Origin: Rhodonellum sp041748555
Lineage (GTDB): Bacteria; Bacteroidota; Bacteroidia; Cytophagales; Cyclobacteriaceae
Assembly: GCA_041748555.1 (NCBI GenBank)
Contig: JBGTDA010000065.1
Coordinates: 1-64,000, forward strand
Direction of reading: 5' to 3'
DNA length: 64,000 bases
In this document: positions 9,167 through 17,257 of the stretch, in pieces
How positions within the stretch are numbered: the first letter of the stretch is position 1
How the letters are laid out: each line of letters begins with the position of its first letter
Notes under the pieces: model-generated
Seen by the model: only the letters and a program-made list of their open reading frames with translations
Told to the model about the DNA's origin: nothing
The model's database searches: none
Position numbers and translations under genes: made by a program

Positions 9167-9294
9167 ATTCCACAGCATTGATTATGATGTTACTGACCCA
9201 AGGGTTGGTCATCAGCGTAACAGGGTATTTTCTTTACCGGGTGTTGACCATTACACCTAAAAAAGACACAACAGAAGACAATCAACCATTTTAG
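9163..9294 (+). CDS. MetS-like small subunit of the NSS transporter
   Basis: 43 aa. The ATG overlaps the symporter stop as ATGA, so it is translationally coupled. The protein is one hydrophobic helix (ALIMMLLTQGLVISVTGYFL) with a short polar tail. The N-terminal NSTALIMM resembles the MetS/methionine-alanine small-subunit family, whose members have an STSAIIMM-like start and accompany NSS transporters (MetPS of Corynebacterium is the studied case). Position and topology both fit an accessory subunit. It is short and would be easily missed by automatic gene calling. Confidence 0.7.
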   Translation: MNSTALIMMLLTQGLVISVTGYFLYRVLTITPKKDTTEDNQPF

Positions 9295-9302
9295 AGTTTC
9301 AC

Positions 9303-10265
9303 ATGCATCTCGAATATACCATTCCATTGATTGCCTTTATTCTTGCCACCTATTCGGTAATCGGCAATGATGTTATCCAAACTCTGGGAACCTTTCTTAC
9401 CTCCAATCACAAAAGAAAGTGGTGGGTCCTATGGCTTTATGCTGCTTCCATTTTGTCGGCAGTGCTTATCTATGGCTGGTATACCCATCAGGGAGATGTT
9501 TCTTACGGAAGGCTGGATAGCATACCGCTTCCCGAAAACATGCCCGTTTGGTATATCATCCCCCCTTTGATTCTGATTATCCTGACCCGGTATGGCTTGC
9601 CCGTCAGCACCACATTTATGATCCTGAGTGTGTTTTCCTCTCAGGCGGTAATTGAAAAAATGATTTTAAAATCAGTATTGGGGTATGGAGTTGCCTTTGT
9701 TTTTGCCTTTGGTATATATTATTTGATTTCCAAAAGATTTGAGTCCAAGGAAAGCATTTCCAAATCAGTGAAGGAAAAAACCAAAAAAAGGTGGCTTGTT
9801 GGTCAATGGGTTTCCACAGGCCTATTGTGGTCACAGTGGCTGGTACAGGATTTTGCCAATCTTTACGTATATCTCCCCAGACAACTTTCTGTTGTTGAAC
9901 TGCTTGTTTCCTTGGTGATAATATTGATTCTGATGGCTTATCTGTTTAAAAACAAAGGTGGCAAAATCCAGGAAATTGTAAACTCCAAATCAAACACCCA
10001 GCATATCCGCTCCGCCACCATCATCGATCTAACCTATGCGGTGGTGTTATTTGTTTTCACAGAATTGAGCAATGTGCCCATGAGCACTACCTGGGTATTT
10101 ATCGGAATATTGGCCGGTCGTGAAATCGCCATCAGCTACCGACTAAACAAAAGCGAAATGGGGGTTTCGCGCAAACAGATTTTCAAAGACCTTTATAAAA
10201 TAAATATCGGACTGATCATCAGTGTTCTAATCGCTTATGGGATCGGGATGCTGGATTTGATATAG
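9303..10265 (+). CDS. PiT-like inorganic phosphate permease family protein
   Basis: 320 aa with about nine to ten hydrophobic helices. Two inverted halves carry related signatures: IGNDVIQTLGTF near residue 20 with GLPVSTTF near 99, and ELSNVPMSTTWVFIGILAGRE near 256-276. These match the GxNDxxN and PxSTT repeats of PiT/PHO4 transporters. It is shorter than typical PiT proteins (400 aa or more) and the central loop is small. It follows the MetS-like gene by 8 bases, so it is probably on the same transcript. The substrate is probably phosphate or another anion, inferred from the fold only. Confidence 0.72.
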   Translation: MHLEYTIPLIAFILATYSVIGNDVIQTLGTFLTSNHKRKWWVLWLYAASILSAVLIYGWYTHQGDVSYGRLDSIPLPENMPVWYIIPPLILIILTRYGLPVSTTFMILSVFSSQAVIEKMILKSVLGYGVAFVFAFGIYYLISKRFESKESISKSVKEKTKKRWLVGQWVSTGLLWSQWLVQDFANLYVYLPRQLSVVELLVSLVIILILMAYLFKNKGGKIQEIVNSKSNTQHIRSATIIDLTYAVVLFVFTELSNVPMSTTWVFIGILAGREIAISYRLNKSEMGVSRKQIFKDLYKINIGLIISVLIAYGIGMLDLI

Positions 10266-10361
10266 CCAGGATGATAGCATGGTGAAAAAAAGACCACTTC
10301 CCGATAAAGCAGGACAGGTTTCATCGGAGTTTCCCTTGTGATTCTAAAAAGCCCAAGATCC

Positions 10362-12425
10362 TTAATCCTCTCCCAAAGGTATTTCGATCTCTTCTCCCCA
10401 GACGTATTTCCCAAACCACTGCCAGTTGTGCCAGTTGGCAGCCAACCTTTCCTTTGGTTTTGTGATGCCGTGACCGAATCCTTTATAGACCACCAGTTCT
10501 GCCGGAACGCCCTGATCCCGCAAGCCCTGCAATAGCTCATAAGCATTGGGAATGGGTACTCTTTTGTCAAACTCGCCGTGCTGTATAAGGGTTGGCGTCT
10601 TGGCATTTTTGATTTTGGTCATGGGAGAGGTCTTTTTGTAGATTTCTTCATTGTCCCAGGGATTGGCTTTCAGGTATTGGAGCGTAAAAGGATGAATATC
10701 GGTATTCACATAGTAAGTCATCCAGTTTGAAATACCGGCCCCCACACTGATGGCATTGAAGCGATCGGTATACGTTGTCAAAAACGCGGAAATGTATCCT
10801 CCTTGGCTCCATCCCATACTTCCCATTTTATCAGTATCAATCATACCCAGTGAATCCAGATAATCGATTCCCGAAAGCACATCCCAGGCATCGCCCACAC
10901 CAAGATTTTCTACGTTGAGGGAGCGGAATGCTTCTCCATATCCAGCCGAACCACGGTAATTTGGTCTTAAGACCAGACATCCTTTATCCAGCCATTGTAA
11001 AACAGGGTATACATAACCCGAAACGGGTCCGGGAGTGTCGATACCTGTGGGACCGCCATGGATCACCACCATGAGCGGGTATTTTTTGGTTGGATCATAA
11101 TGCATGGGCTTGTGAAGCACACCTTCTATCATGGCCCCGTCTTCGCTCGGCCATTGGATTACTTCACTTTGGGCTACTTTCCATCGGTCTATCTGACTGC
11201 TCATGCTGGTGATTTGCCGGGGACTGGGATGTTTGGTGTTGCTGAGCCAGATTTCTCCTAGTTGGTTTCCGTTTCTGGCAGATAATGCCATCTTCTCACC
11301 ACCTTTAGAAAATACAAGTCCATACACCTGCTCAGGCAACTCCTCAATTTTATGGAAACTCCCATCCCTTGGGTTGATGTGATAAACAGGTCTCAGCGTT
11401 TTGTCCCAAAAACTTCCATAAATTCCTTTGGCATTCCAATCCAATCCGGACGGGGTTTCATCCAGACCGGCTGCCAGCTGTCGTGCTTCGCCAGATGCCA
11501 GATCTTTGATAAATATCGTCCCGTTTTTGTAAAAATTGGATACAGTATCATCCAGATTGGTCGTATATAATATCTGCTTGGAATCCGGGGACCAATCCTG
11601 AAAGCTATCAGGTCCGGAGTTTGTCGCCACCGTTTTCGATTGCCCCGATTCCAGATCCAATACCGAAACAGAGGATTTCATGAAAGAAGTAATAAAGGGA
11701 TTTGGTTGGTGATTATAAGCAACCTGCTTCCCATCCGGAGAAACTTTAAAGCCAGTCACGGTAAAATCACCCTCAGTTAACCTTTTTGCTTTGGGTCGGA
11801 GAATACAGCCTGCTGCAAACTTCAATGAATCGGATTTAGCATAACAGGGCAATTCGGAGGGATCAGGTTGATAGGGATTGAATTCAATTTCCCAAATATG
11901 GGTCAACGAAAACTCCTGATCATCAATTTCAAAGCCTCCATACCGCTTGGATCGCTCTTTTTTGGAATCCTCCTCTTTCTCAGTTTTGGAGAAAACAATA
12001 CTCTTTCCGTCAGGATGCCATTGGAATGACCCAACGCCTTCTTCTTCCTCCGTCACCACAAATGCCTCGCCGCCCACTACCCGCATCGCATATACCTGAT
12101 TTTTATTTCCTCTGTCAGACAAAAAAGCCAACCATTTGTTATCCGGTGAAAAGTTCGGTGAAGTACTGCTGTTCTTTGCGGTATTGGTCATTTGAAACGG
12201 CTCCTCTCCGGAATTGGAGAGCCATATTTCGGCGTCAAAACGATTGTCATTCCAGTCGGTGGTCTGCATGGTGAATGCCACATGATTTCCATCCGGAGAG
12301 ATGGCAACAAAGCCAACATTCCTGAGAGAAATCACTTCCTCAAAACTGGGAACCTTCTTTTCTGACTGGGCCAATAGCTGACAACAAATGAAGAGCAGCG
12401 ATAAAAAAGAAAATATGTTTTTCAT
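10362..12425 (-). CDS. S9 family peptidase (prolyl oligopeptidase / acylaminoacyl-peptidase type)
   Basis: 687 aa. A signal peptide (KNIFSFLSLLFICCQLLAQ) directs it to the periplasm or outside. Residues about 30-420 form a WD40/TolB-like beta-propeller with repeated PDGK/SPDSK blades. The C-terminal alpha/beta-hydrolase has HGGPTG (oxyanion), the nucleophile elbow GWSQGG with Ser540, and a late His in GFGHGI. Such enzymes cleave N-terminal dipeptides or acylated residues from oligopeptides. It is divergent from the tRNA-like pair and convergent with the permease gene at 9303-10265. Length and motifs are intact. Confidence 0.94.
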   Translation of the reverse strand: MKNIFSFLSLLFICCQLLAQSEKKVPSFEEVISLRNVGFVAISPDGNHVAFTMQTTDWNDNRFDAEIWLSNSGEEPFQMTNTAKNSSTSPNFSPDNKWLAFLSDRGNKNQVYAMRVVGGEAFVVTEEEEGVGSFQWHPDGKSIVFSKTEKEEDSKKERSKRYGGFEIDDQEFSLTHIWEIEFNPYQPDPSELPCYAKSDSLKFAAGCILRPKAKRLTEGDFTVTGFKVSPDGKQVAYNHQPNPFITSFMKSSVSVLDLESGQSKTVATNSGPDSFQDWSPDSKQILYTTNLDDTVSNFYKNGTIFIKDLASGEARQLAAGLDETPSGLDWNAKGIYGSFWDKTLRPVYHINPRDGSFHKIEELPEQVYGLVFSKGGEKMALSARNGNQLGEIWLSNTKHPSPRQITSMSSQIDRWKVAQSEVIQWPSEDGAMIEGVLHKPMHYDPTKKYPLMVVIHGGPTGIDTPGPVSGYVYPVLQWLDKGCLVLRPNYRGSAGYGEAFRSLNVENLGVGDAWDVLSGIDYLDSLGMIDTDKMGSMGWSQGGYISAFLTTYTDRFNAISVGAGISNWMTYYVNTDIHPFTLQYLKANPWDNEEIYKKTSPMTKIKNAKTPTLIQHGEFDKRVPIPNAYELLQGLRDQGVPAELVVYKGFGHGITKPKERLAANWHNWQWFGKYVWGEEIEIPLGED

Positions 12426-12632
12426 AGGAAAATGATTTAAGATGAAAGCATATACAATTTAAGAAAAGCCCCCTCCATTTCATAGACCTAAAATCCATTT
12501 CCATATTCTTAATCACCAACCGAAAATTATAAGGTAAATTTTCATATCATCAATAAAATAACATATTTATTAATTATAGTGTATTTTTTTAGTCATTTCT
12601 TTACATTTATTTTAATACATCAAATGTTTTAT

Positions 12633-12640
12633 TACCTTTG
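12633..12640 (+). promoter_or_regulatory. Promoter-like -7 element of the tRNA-like pair
   Basis: TACCTTTG matches TAnnTTTG and lies 33 bases before the first tRNA-like acceptor stem. No good -33 TTG at the usual distance is seen, only a T-rich stretch near 12605-12614. Confidence 0.35.
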
Positions 12641-12673
12641 AAATATCAAACAAAGACAAATGGTCTTTCTTAC

Positions 12674-12800
12674 TGTAGGATGTTGAAACTGGCAGACAAG
12701 CCCTCCTGTCTCGGGGGTGGGTCCAACAGCATAAAGCAAACATCGAGCTCGTGTTTTGCCTAACTGTCCCGTGGAGGTTCGAATCCTTCTCCTACAGCCA
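12674..12800 (+). tRNA. tRNA-like gene 1: type II body, GUC anticodon, very long variable region
   Basis: It folds by eye as a cloverleaf. The acceptor TGTAGGA (12674-12680) pairs TCCTACA (12790-12796), with discriminator G and an encoded CCA at 12798-12800. A 3-bp D stem TTG/CAA and D loop AAACTGGCAGA are Leu/Ser-like. The anticodon stem CCCTC/GGGGG closes loop CTGTCTC, with GTC at 12708-12710 (would read Asp codons). The T arm GGAGG-TTCGAAT-CCTTC is standard. The variable region is 55 nt (12718-12772), against about 10-24 in normal Leu/Ser/Tyr tRNAs, and folds further (GCAAACA with TGTTTTGC around CGAGCTCG). Position 37 is T, not the usual purine. Not a standard isotype. Confidence 0.65.
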
Positions 12801-12824
12801 GATTGTTTATTGAAGATTATATAC

Positions 12825-12948
12825 TGTAGGGTGTTGAAACCGGCAGACAAGCCCCCCTGTCTCGGGGGTGGGGATCACAGCATAAAGCAAACATCGAGCT
12901 CTTGTTTTGCCTAACTGCCCCGTGGAGGTTCGAATCCTTCCCCTACAG
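12825..12948 (+). tRNA. tRNA-like gene 2: second copy of the same type
   Basis: A second copy 151 bases after the first, 124 nt without an encoded CCA (CTG follows the discriminator G). Differences keep the pairing. Acceptor position 7 changes A to G while its partner changes T to C (TGTAGGG with CCCTACA). The anticodon stem improves from a T-G to a C-G pair (CCCCC/GGGGG), and the base of the variable arm becomes GGGG/CCCC. Loop CTGTCTC with GTC at 12859-12861 is unchanged, as are the T loop and the 55-nt length of the variable region. Such compensatory change indicates a selected RNA structure, not a decayed repeat. Confidence 0.65.
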
Positions 12949-12979
12949 CTGGTTATTTTGGGTTTATTGTTAATTGACT

Positions 12980-13011
12980 AAAGCTGTGAGATTTTGTTTC
13001 ACGGCTTTTTT
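12980..13011. terminator. Intrinsic terminator after the tRNA-like pair
   Basis: AAAGCTGTGA (12980-12989) pairs TCACGGCTTT (12999-13008) with one wobble, an 8-9 base loop and a T run on the plus strand. It would end plus-strand transcription from the tRNA-like genes; the 5' A run makes it possibly bidirectional for the convergent permease gene. Confidence 0.75.
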
Positions 13012-13026
13012 AGGTTCATATCTTTT

Positions 13027-14250
13027 TTAAAAATTATCAGTATTTACCCTGGAGGCAATCACCGCAGGACGGTAAGAGGCCATAAAGGTAATGGCTATCA
13101 CAGCCAGGCTGGTCCATAGAAAATCAGTCCAAATCATCTTTACGGGATAGTTTTCGACAATGGAAGAGGTGATTCCCAAGGAAACCAAACCAAAAGTATC
13201 CTGAAGCCAACAGATAAAAAATCCCAAGATCAAACCGATTACTGCTCCGGTAATTGCTATTATTGCTCCCTGCTTGATATAAATCCGCCTGATCAGTTTC
13301 TGTGTAGCACCCATCGCAAATAGAACAGCCGTATCCTTTTTCTTCTCAATGGCCATCATAGACAATGAAAAGAAAATATTAAAGGAAGCCACGGCCAGAA
13401 TAAAACTTAAAGTGATAAAGACAAAAAGTTTTTCGATTTTAATGGTCCGCAGTAATCCTGCATGTTGTTCGTCAGTATCTTTCACAGAAAATTCAGGTCC
13501 CAACATGTTTCGCAATTCAGATTTGACCGCTGATATGGTGTGTCCCTCACCGACCTTAATTTCCAAGGCGGTTCTCTTTTCCCCATAATTGAGCAATTCA
13601 CTTACAAAATCCAATGGTGCAATTATATAATTATCATCAAATTCCTTCTCAATGCTGAAGAAAGCAGCAGGCTTGAGCACATCCCTGCTATACAGTTGTG
13701 TAGGATCTATAGTTCCTGCACTTCGTGGAGCCTTAGGATAAAAAACCTGAAGTAGCTCAAAATCATTTTCCAGATCGATGGAGAGAAAAAAGCCTACACC
13801 TCTACCAACTATTGCACTGGGCTGTCCGGGTGCACCCAAAGTCAAATCCCCCCACAGGTAGCCCTTTTCAAATCGATCCTGGTCAATAAAGTTTTCTGAC
13901 ACACCTTTTAGTCTGGCAAGATGTTGGTCATCTCTATACCGAAAAAGCGCATTATCCTCGATGACTTCCGTCACAACAGCTACGCCATCCAGGTTTTTGA
14001 TCTTTTCCAACCATTCTTCCGTGGCCTCAAAAGATTTTCCCTGTGTAGCCTCCACTTTAAGCTCTGCATCAAAAGAAGCATAAAGTCCCCTTACCAAATC
14101 CTCCAATCCATTGAATACAGAAAGAACGATGATCAATGCCATCGTACCAACTGCTACTCCTATCATGGAGATCCGGGAGAGAATTGTTATGAAGTTTTTC
14201 TTCTTCTTGCTTCGGAAATATCGGGATGCTATAAAAAGGGAGAGGTTCAA
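13027..14250 (-). CDS. LolC/E-like ABC transporter permease (FtsX family)
   Basis: 407 aa. The N-terminus FIASRYFRSKKKKNFITILSRISMIGVAVGTMALIIVLSVFNG is typical of lipoprotein-releasing LolC/E permeases: a cytosolic RYFRSKK segment, TM1, then a periplasmic domain of about 210 residues. Three more TMs follow (about 275-300, 322-350, 368-390). The partner ATPase (LolD) is not in this window, as is usual where the permease acts as a homodimer encoded separately. It extracts lipoproteins from the inner membrane or acts in a related export; the exact substrate class is inferred. It sits 17 bases downstream of rbfA on the same strand. Confidence 0.88.
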   Translation of the reverse strand: MNLSLFIASRYFRSKKKKNFITILSRISMIGVAVGTMALIIVLSVFNGLEDLVRGLYASFDAELKVEATQGKSFEATEEWLEKIKNLDGVAVVTEVIEDNALFRYRDDQHLARLKGVSENFIDQDRFEKGYLWGDLTLGAPGQPSAIVGRGVGFFLSIDLENDFELLQVFYPKAPRSAGTIDPTQLYSRDVLKPAAFFSIEKEFDDNYIIAPLDFVSELLNYGEKRTALEIKVGEGHTISAVKSELRNMLGPEFSVKDTDEQHAGLLRTIKIEKLFVFITLSFILAVASFNIFFSLSMMAIEKKKDTAVLFAMGATQKLIRRIYIKQGAIIAITGAVIGLILGFFICWLQDTFGLVSLGITSSIVENYPVKMIWTDFLWTSLAVIAITFMASYRPAVIASRVNTDNF

Positions 14251-14274
14251 GAATAAGGTGTTTAATAGTATTGA

Positions 14275-14658
14275 TTAATCTTCCTTTTCTTCCTCGTCAT
14301 CTTCACCGGCTTTTGGAATTTCCAATGAAGAGATTACCTGATCCATATGCTGTGCATAGGCCGAAGATTCATCCAAGAAAAATGCCAGCTCAGGAACAAT
14401 CCTCACACTTTTTCCGATCCTGTTCCCAAGATGCTTTCGGATTTCCTTTTTATGTTCATTGATTTTTTCAAAAAGCTCTTGGTTGTTGGCAAGAAGAAAA
14501 CTCAGGTTTACCCGGGCCAAGCTGAGGTCAGGACTCATTTCCACCCTTACCACGGTCACCATAGCCCCACCTACCAGATGTTTGGATTCCCTCATAAAAA
14601 TTTCGCCAAGTTCCTTTTGGATGAGCTTGGCATTTTTTTGTTGTCTTTTACTTTCCAT
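14275..14658 (-). CDS. rbfA: 30S ribosome-binding factor A
   Basis: 127 aa from ATG 14658 (MESKRQQKNAKLIQKELGEIF). The open frame continues 25 codons upstream, but that extension has no family counterpart and the MESKRQQ start is typical. The KH-like fold signature is visible: KELGEIF helix, GAMVTVVRVEMSPDLSLARVNLSFL strands, then RKHLGNRIGKSVRIVPELAFFLDES. RbfA acts in late 16S rRNA maturation and cold adaptation. The acidic tail (EDDEEEKED) is common in Bacteroidota. It is followed by the LolE-like gene, an arrangement seen in this phylum. Confidence 0.93.
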   Translation of the reverse strand: MESKRQQKNAKLIQKELGEIFMRESKHLVGGAMVTVVRVEMSPDLSLARVNLSFLLANNQELFEKINEHKKEIRKHLGNRIGKSVRIVPELAFFLDESSAYAQHMDQVISSLEIPKAGEDDEEEKED

Positions 14659-14749
14659 ATCACATAATAGTTGAAACAAATTTAGTGAATTAAATGAGTA
14701 ACCTTTAATTTCGGCTTCCGATTGTATCACCATTACTTATCCACTAACC

Positions 14750-16150
14750 TTGCTCAGTTTTTTTAGAATTAACGATCCCTTCAGATTAATTGGTATACTG
14801 CTGATTGTGATGATTTTGAGCGGGATTTACATTGTAGCACTGGATGTACCCCTATTACAGCCTGAAATGATCTGGATGTTGGCCGGAGAACGCCTGGCAG
14901 CAGGGCACCATATGTATCTGGATGTCCTGGATGATACCGGCCCATTATCGGCAGGTATATATTGGATATTGCACCTGATGTTTGGTAAAAGCCTGCTGAT
15001 CTATAAACTTGTAGGTTTGTTGATCATATTGTTTCAGGTGATCTATATCAACAACCTGTTTATACGGTATAAATCATTTGATGAAAACACCTATTTACCG
15101 GGATTGGTGATGGTGATACTTTTCCATGCATCCTTTGATCTTATTACCCTGTCCCCGGCATTGATGGGAAGTACATTTGTTGTTATCGCACTGGGACAGT
15201 TGTTTTCACAGACCGTCTTGCAGAAGGAAGGTTCCGATTCCATTCTGCTGGTGGGAATCTTCGGCGGTATTGCAACCTGCTTTCATTTTCCCTTGGTGAT
15301 ATTTTTACCCTTTATGATTGTGGTCGGAATTACGGTCAGTGGTTTTTCTTTCAATCAATTGGTATTATCCATCTTGGGTTATTTCCTTCCTTTGGTGGGT
15401 TGTGCACTTTATTATTTTTGGATAGATGCCTTGCCTGAATTTATTTTGGAATACATATTAGCTTCAAGAACATCCGATGTTTACACACATGTCCGTTACA
15501 ATGAGCTGGGAATTCTATTTGCAACCCCTGTATTCTTCGCCATCATCGGTTATTCTGTAGGGGCAATTTTTAAAATGATTACCGTAAACCAGCAAAAACA
15601 AAGGCAGATAATGGTTATCTATTTGGTCTTTGCTTTGTTGTCCATCTTTTTGACTAACAGAAAAACACCTTACCAACTAACCATCCTGATCCCGGGATTA
15701 ACATATTTTATCACCCAGATTTTTATATATCTAAAAAGAGGAATATTGCTTAACGTCCTTTTCGTCAGCTTTTTGATACTTATTCCGCTGATCGGTTTTT
15801 CTTGGATTACTTATAAAATGAATGGGAATGGAATCGACAGATACGCAACCTTCGTTGAGGAAAAGCATCGTATCACAGCAGGGAAATCCGTTCTCGTATT
15901 GGGTGATGATTTGGGCTATTACCATCAGGCAAAACTTGCCACTCCCTATCTCAATTACAGGTTATCCAAAAGGATTTTGGAGGATTATGATGATTTCACA
16001 AATATGGCCATTGCATACCAATTTTTTATTAAAGAAAAGCCTGAGGTGGTTATTGATGAAGAAGGCGTGTTTCAAAGACTAATGGAAAGACTTCCTGAGT
16101 TGGAAAAATTCTATGAAAAAGAAAGTGGTGGAATTTATTACAAAAAATAA
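14750..16150 (+). CDS. Polytopic membrane protein, DUF6427-like
   Basis: 466 aa with about 11-12 predicted helices and a soluble tail after residue 360. It starts with TTG at 14750 (LSFFRINDPFR). The N-terminus and divergent position next to rbfA resemble the DUF6427 family of Bacteroidota. The general layout (an acidic DVLDDTGPLSAG loop after TM1-2, multiple TMs, C-terminal domain with LVLGDDLGYYHQ) also recalls GT-C type glycosyltransferases, so a sugar-lipid-dependent role is possible. Function is unknown. Confidence 0.7.
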   Translation: MLSFFRINDPFRLIGILLIVMILSGIYIVALDVPLLQPEMIWMLAGERLAAGHHMYLDVLDDTGPLSAGIYWILHLMFGKSLLIYKLVGLLIILFQVIYINNLFIRYKSFDENTYLPGLVMVILFHASFDLITLSPALMGSTFVVIALGQLFSQTVLQKEGSDSILLVGIFGGIATCFHFPLVIFLPFMIVVGITVSGFSFNQLVLSILGYFLPLVGCALYYFWIDALPEFILEYILASRTSDVYTHVRYNELGILFATPVFFAIIGYSVGAIFKMITVNQQKQRQIMVIYLVFALLSIFLTNRKTPYQLTILIPGLTYFITQIFIYLKRGILLNVLFVSFLILIPLIGFSWITYKMNGNGIDRYATFVEEKHRITAGKSVLVLGDDLGYYHQAKLATPYLNYRLSKRILEDYDDFTNMAIAYQFFIKEKPEVVIDEEGVFQRLMERLPELEKFYEKESGGIYYKK

Positions 16151-16495
16151 GAACCACAGTTTATATAAAAAATCCAAAAATTCTATATATTTATTTAAAT
16201 AATTAAATTATAAATTGTTAGCATAGTTTTTAATTGAATTTTTGTTTTTTTAAAATAAAACAATCAAATTTAGGTTATACTAATTACTTTGTTTTCGGTT
16301 CTGTGAATGATATCAAAGATTATTTCAGTATTTTATATTTCTAGAATATAATTATTATTAGAAGGTTTTTACCCAAGGACTTTACAAAAAAAATATTTGA
16401 GGATGTGGTTAGATGGTAATTCTTACTCTCTCAAAGGTTTTTAAAGGACCAGATATTTTAAAAAATTTTTAGCTAATTTTTTAAAGACAATTATT
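16151..16495. other. AT-rich intergenic region upstream of the LuxR-type regulator
   Basis: About 345 bases, very AT-rich, with no coding frame seen. It should hold the regulator promoter; TTACTTTG near 16284 is a partial match to TAnnTTTG. No repeat or RNA structure was recognised. Confidence 0.4.
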
Positions 16496-17191
16496 ATGGA
16501 AAGCCTTATTTCTGTTTTGGATAATCAGCATCGGGATTTGATCGAATATGATCATATGATCTCAGTAAATCACGTTTCTTTAGAGGAGGTGGGCAGATTG
16601 ACTCCCGATATCTTTCATTGTAATGATGTCAACTACAACTTTAGGTTTTTAAATGAAAAGGGATGTGGCTGGTTTTGTATGGCAAAAGATCATATTATAA
16701 ACATGGGAAGTGTATTTGTCAATAAATTTTATCATCCTGATACGATCAAATTTGAGTTCCCAAAGATTAAGCGGTTTTGTAAAACCAAAAATTACGATAC
16801 CGTTTATTCAAATTATCAGCAAATATTCAACCCTTCTATCCGGGATTATTCGGTATGCTTGGTGTTTATAAAAAAGTGCAGTTTTCTTTCAGGATTTATT
16901 TCTATCACAAAACCCATAGAGGATGACCTCGTCTATTCCAAAAAAATGAACCGGATCATCGGGGAGGAAATTTTCAAAAACAATCACAACAAAGATTTTG
17001 AAACATTGACCCTCCGGGAGTCTGAAATATTAAAGTTTCTGGCCGAAGGACTCAACAATCCCCAAATCTCAGCTCGATTGCATATCAGCAGAAGAACGGT
17101 GGAACAGCACCGGAAAAACATCAACAGAAAACTTGATGTCCACACCTATAAGGATATTATTTCCTATGCATATGCGTTTGATTTGGTTTGA
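16496..17191 (+). CDS. LuxR-type HTH transcriptional regulator
   Basis: 231 aa. The C-terminus (about 163-226) is a GerE/LuxR helix-turn-helix: TLRESEILKFLAEGLNNPQISARLHISRRTVEQHRKNINRKL. The N-terminal 150 residues look like a PAS-type sensor (RFLNEKGCGWFCM, SGFISITKPIEDD), as in many Bacteroidota regulators. No receiver domain or TM is seen. It is convergent with the last gene of the injection-system cluster and separated from it by 66 bases, so it is a positional candidate for controlling that cluster; nothing in the sequence proves it. Confidence 0.85.
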   Translation: MESLISVLDNQHRDLIEYDHMISVNHVSLEEVGRLTPDIFHCNDVNYNFRFLNEKGCGWFCMAKDHIINMGSVFVNKFYHPDTIKFEFPKIKRFCKTKNYDTVYSNYQQIFNPSIRDYSVCLVFIKKCSFLSGFISITKPIEDDLVYSKKMNRIIGEEIFKNNHNKDFETLTLRESEILKFLAEGLNNPQISARLHISRRTVEQHRKNINRKLDVHTYKDIISYAYAFDLV

Positions 17192-17257
17192 AAATGCTGT
17201 TCTAGGCACTTTTATGCTATGAATTCATTGTGAATTAAATTATTATTTGGCCAAGTT

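Noticed and set aside
12632..12850. 72-codon minus-strand open frame across the tRNA-like genes
   Set aside because: It lies antisense to the structured tRNA-like copies and repeats with them; no coding signature.
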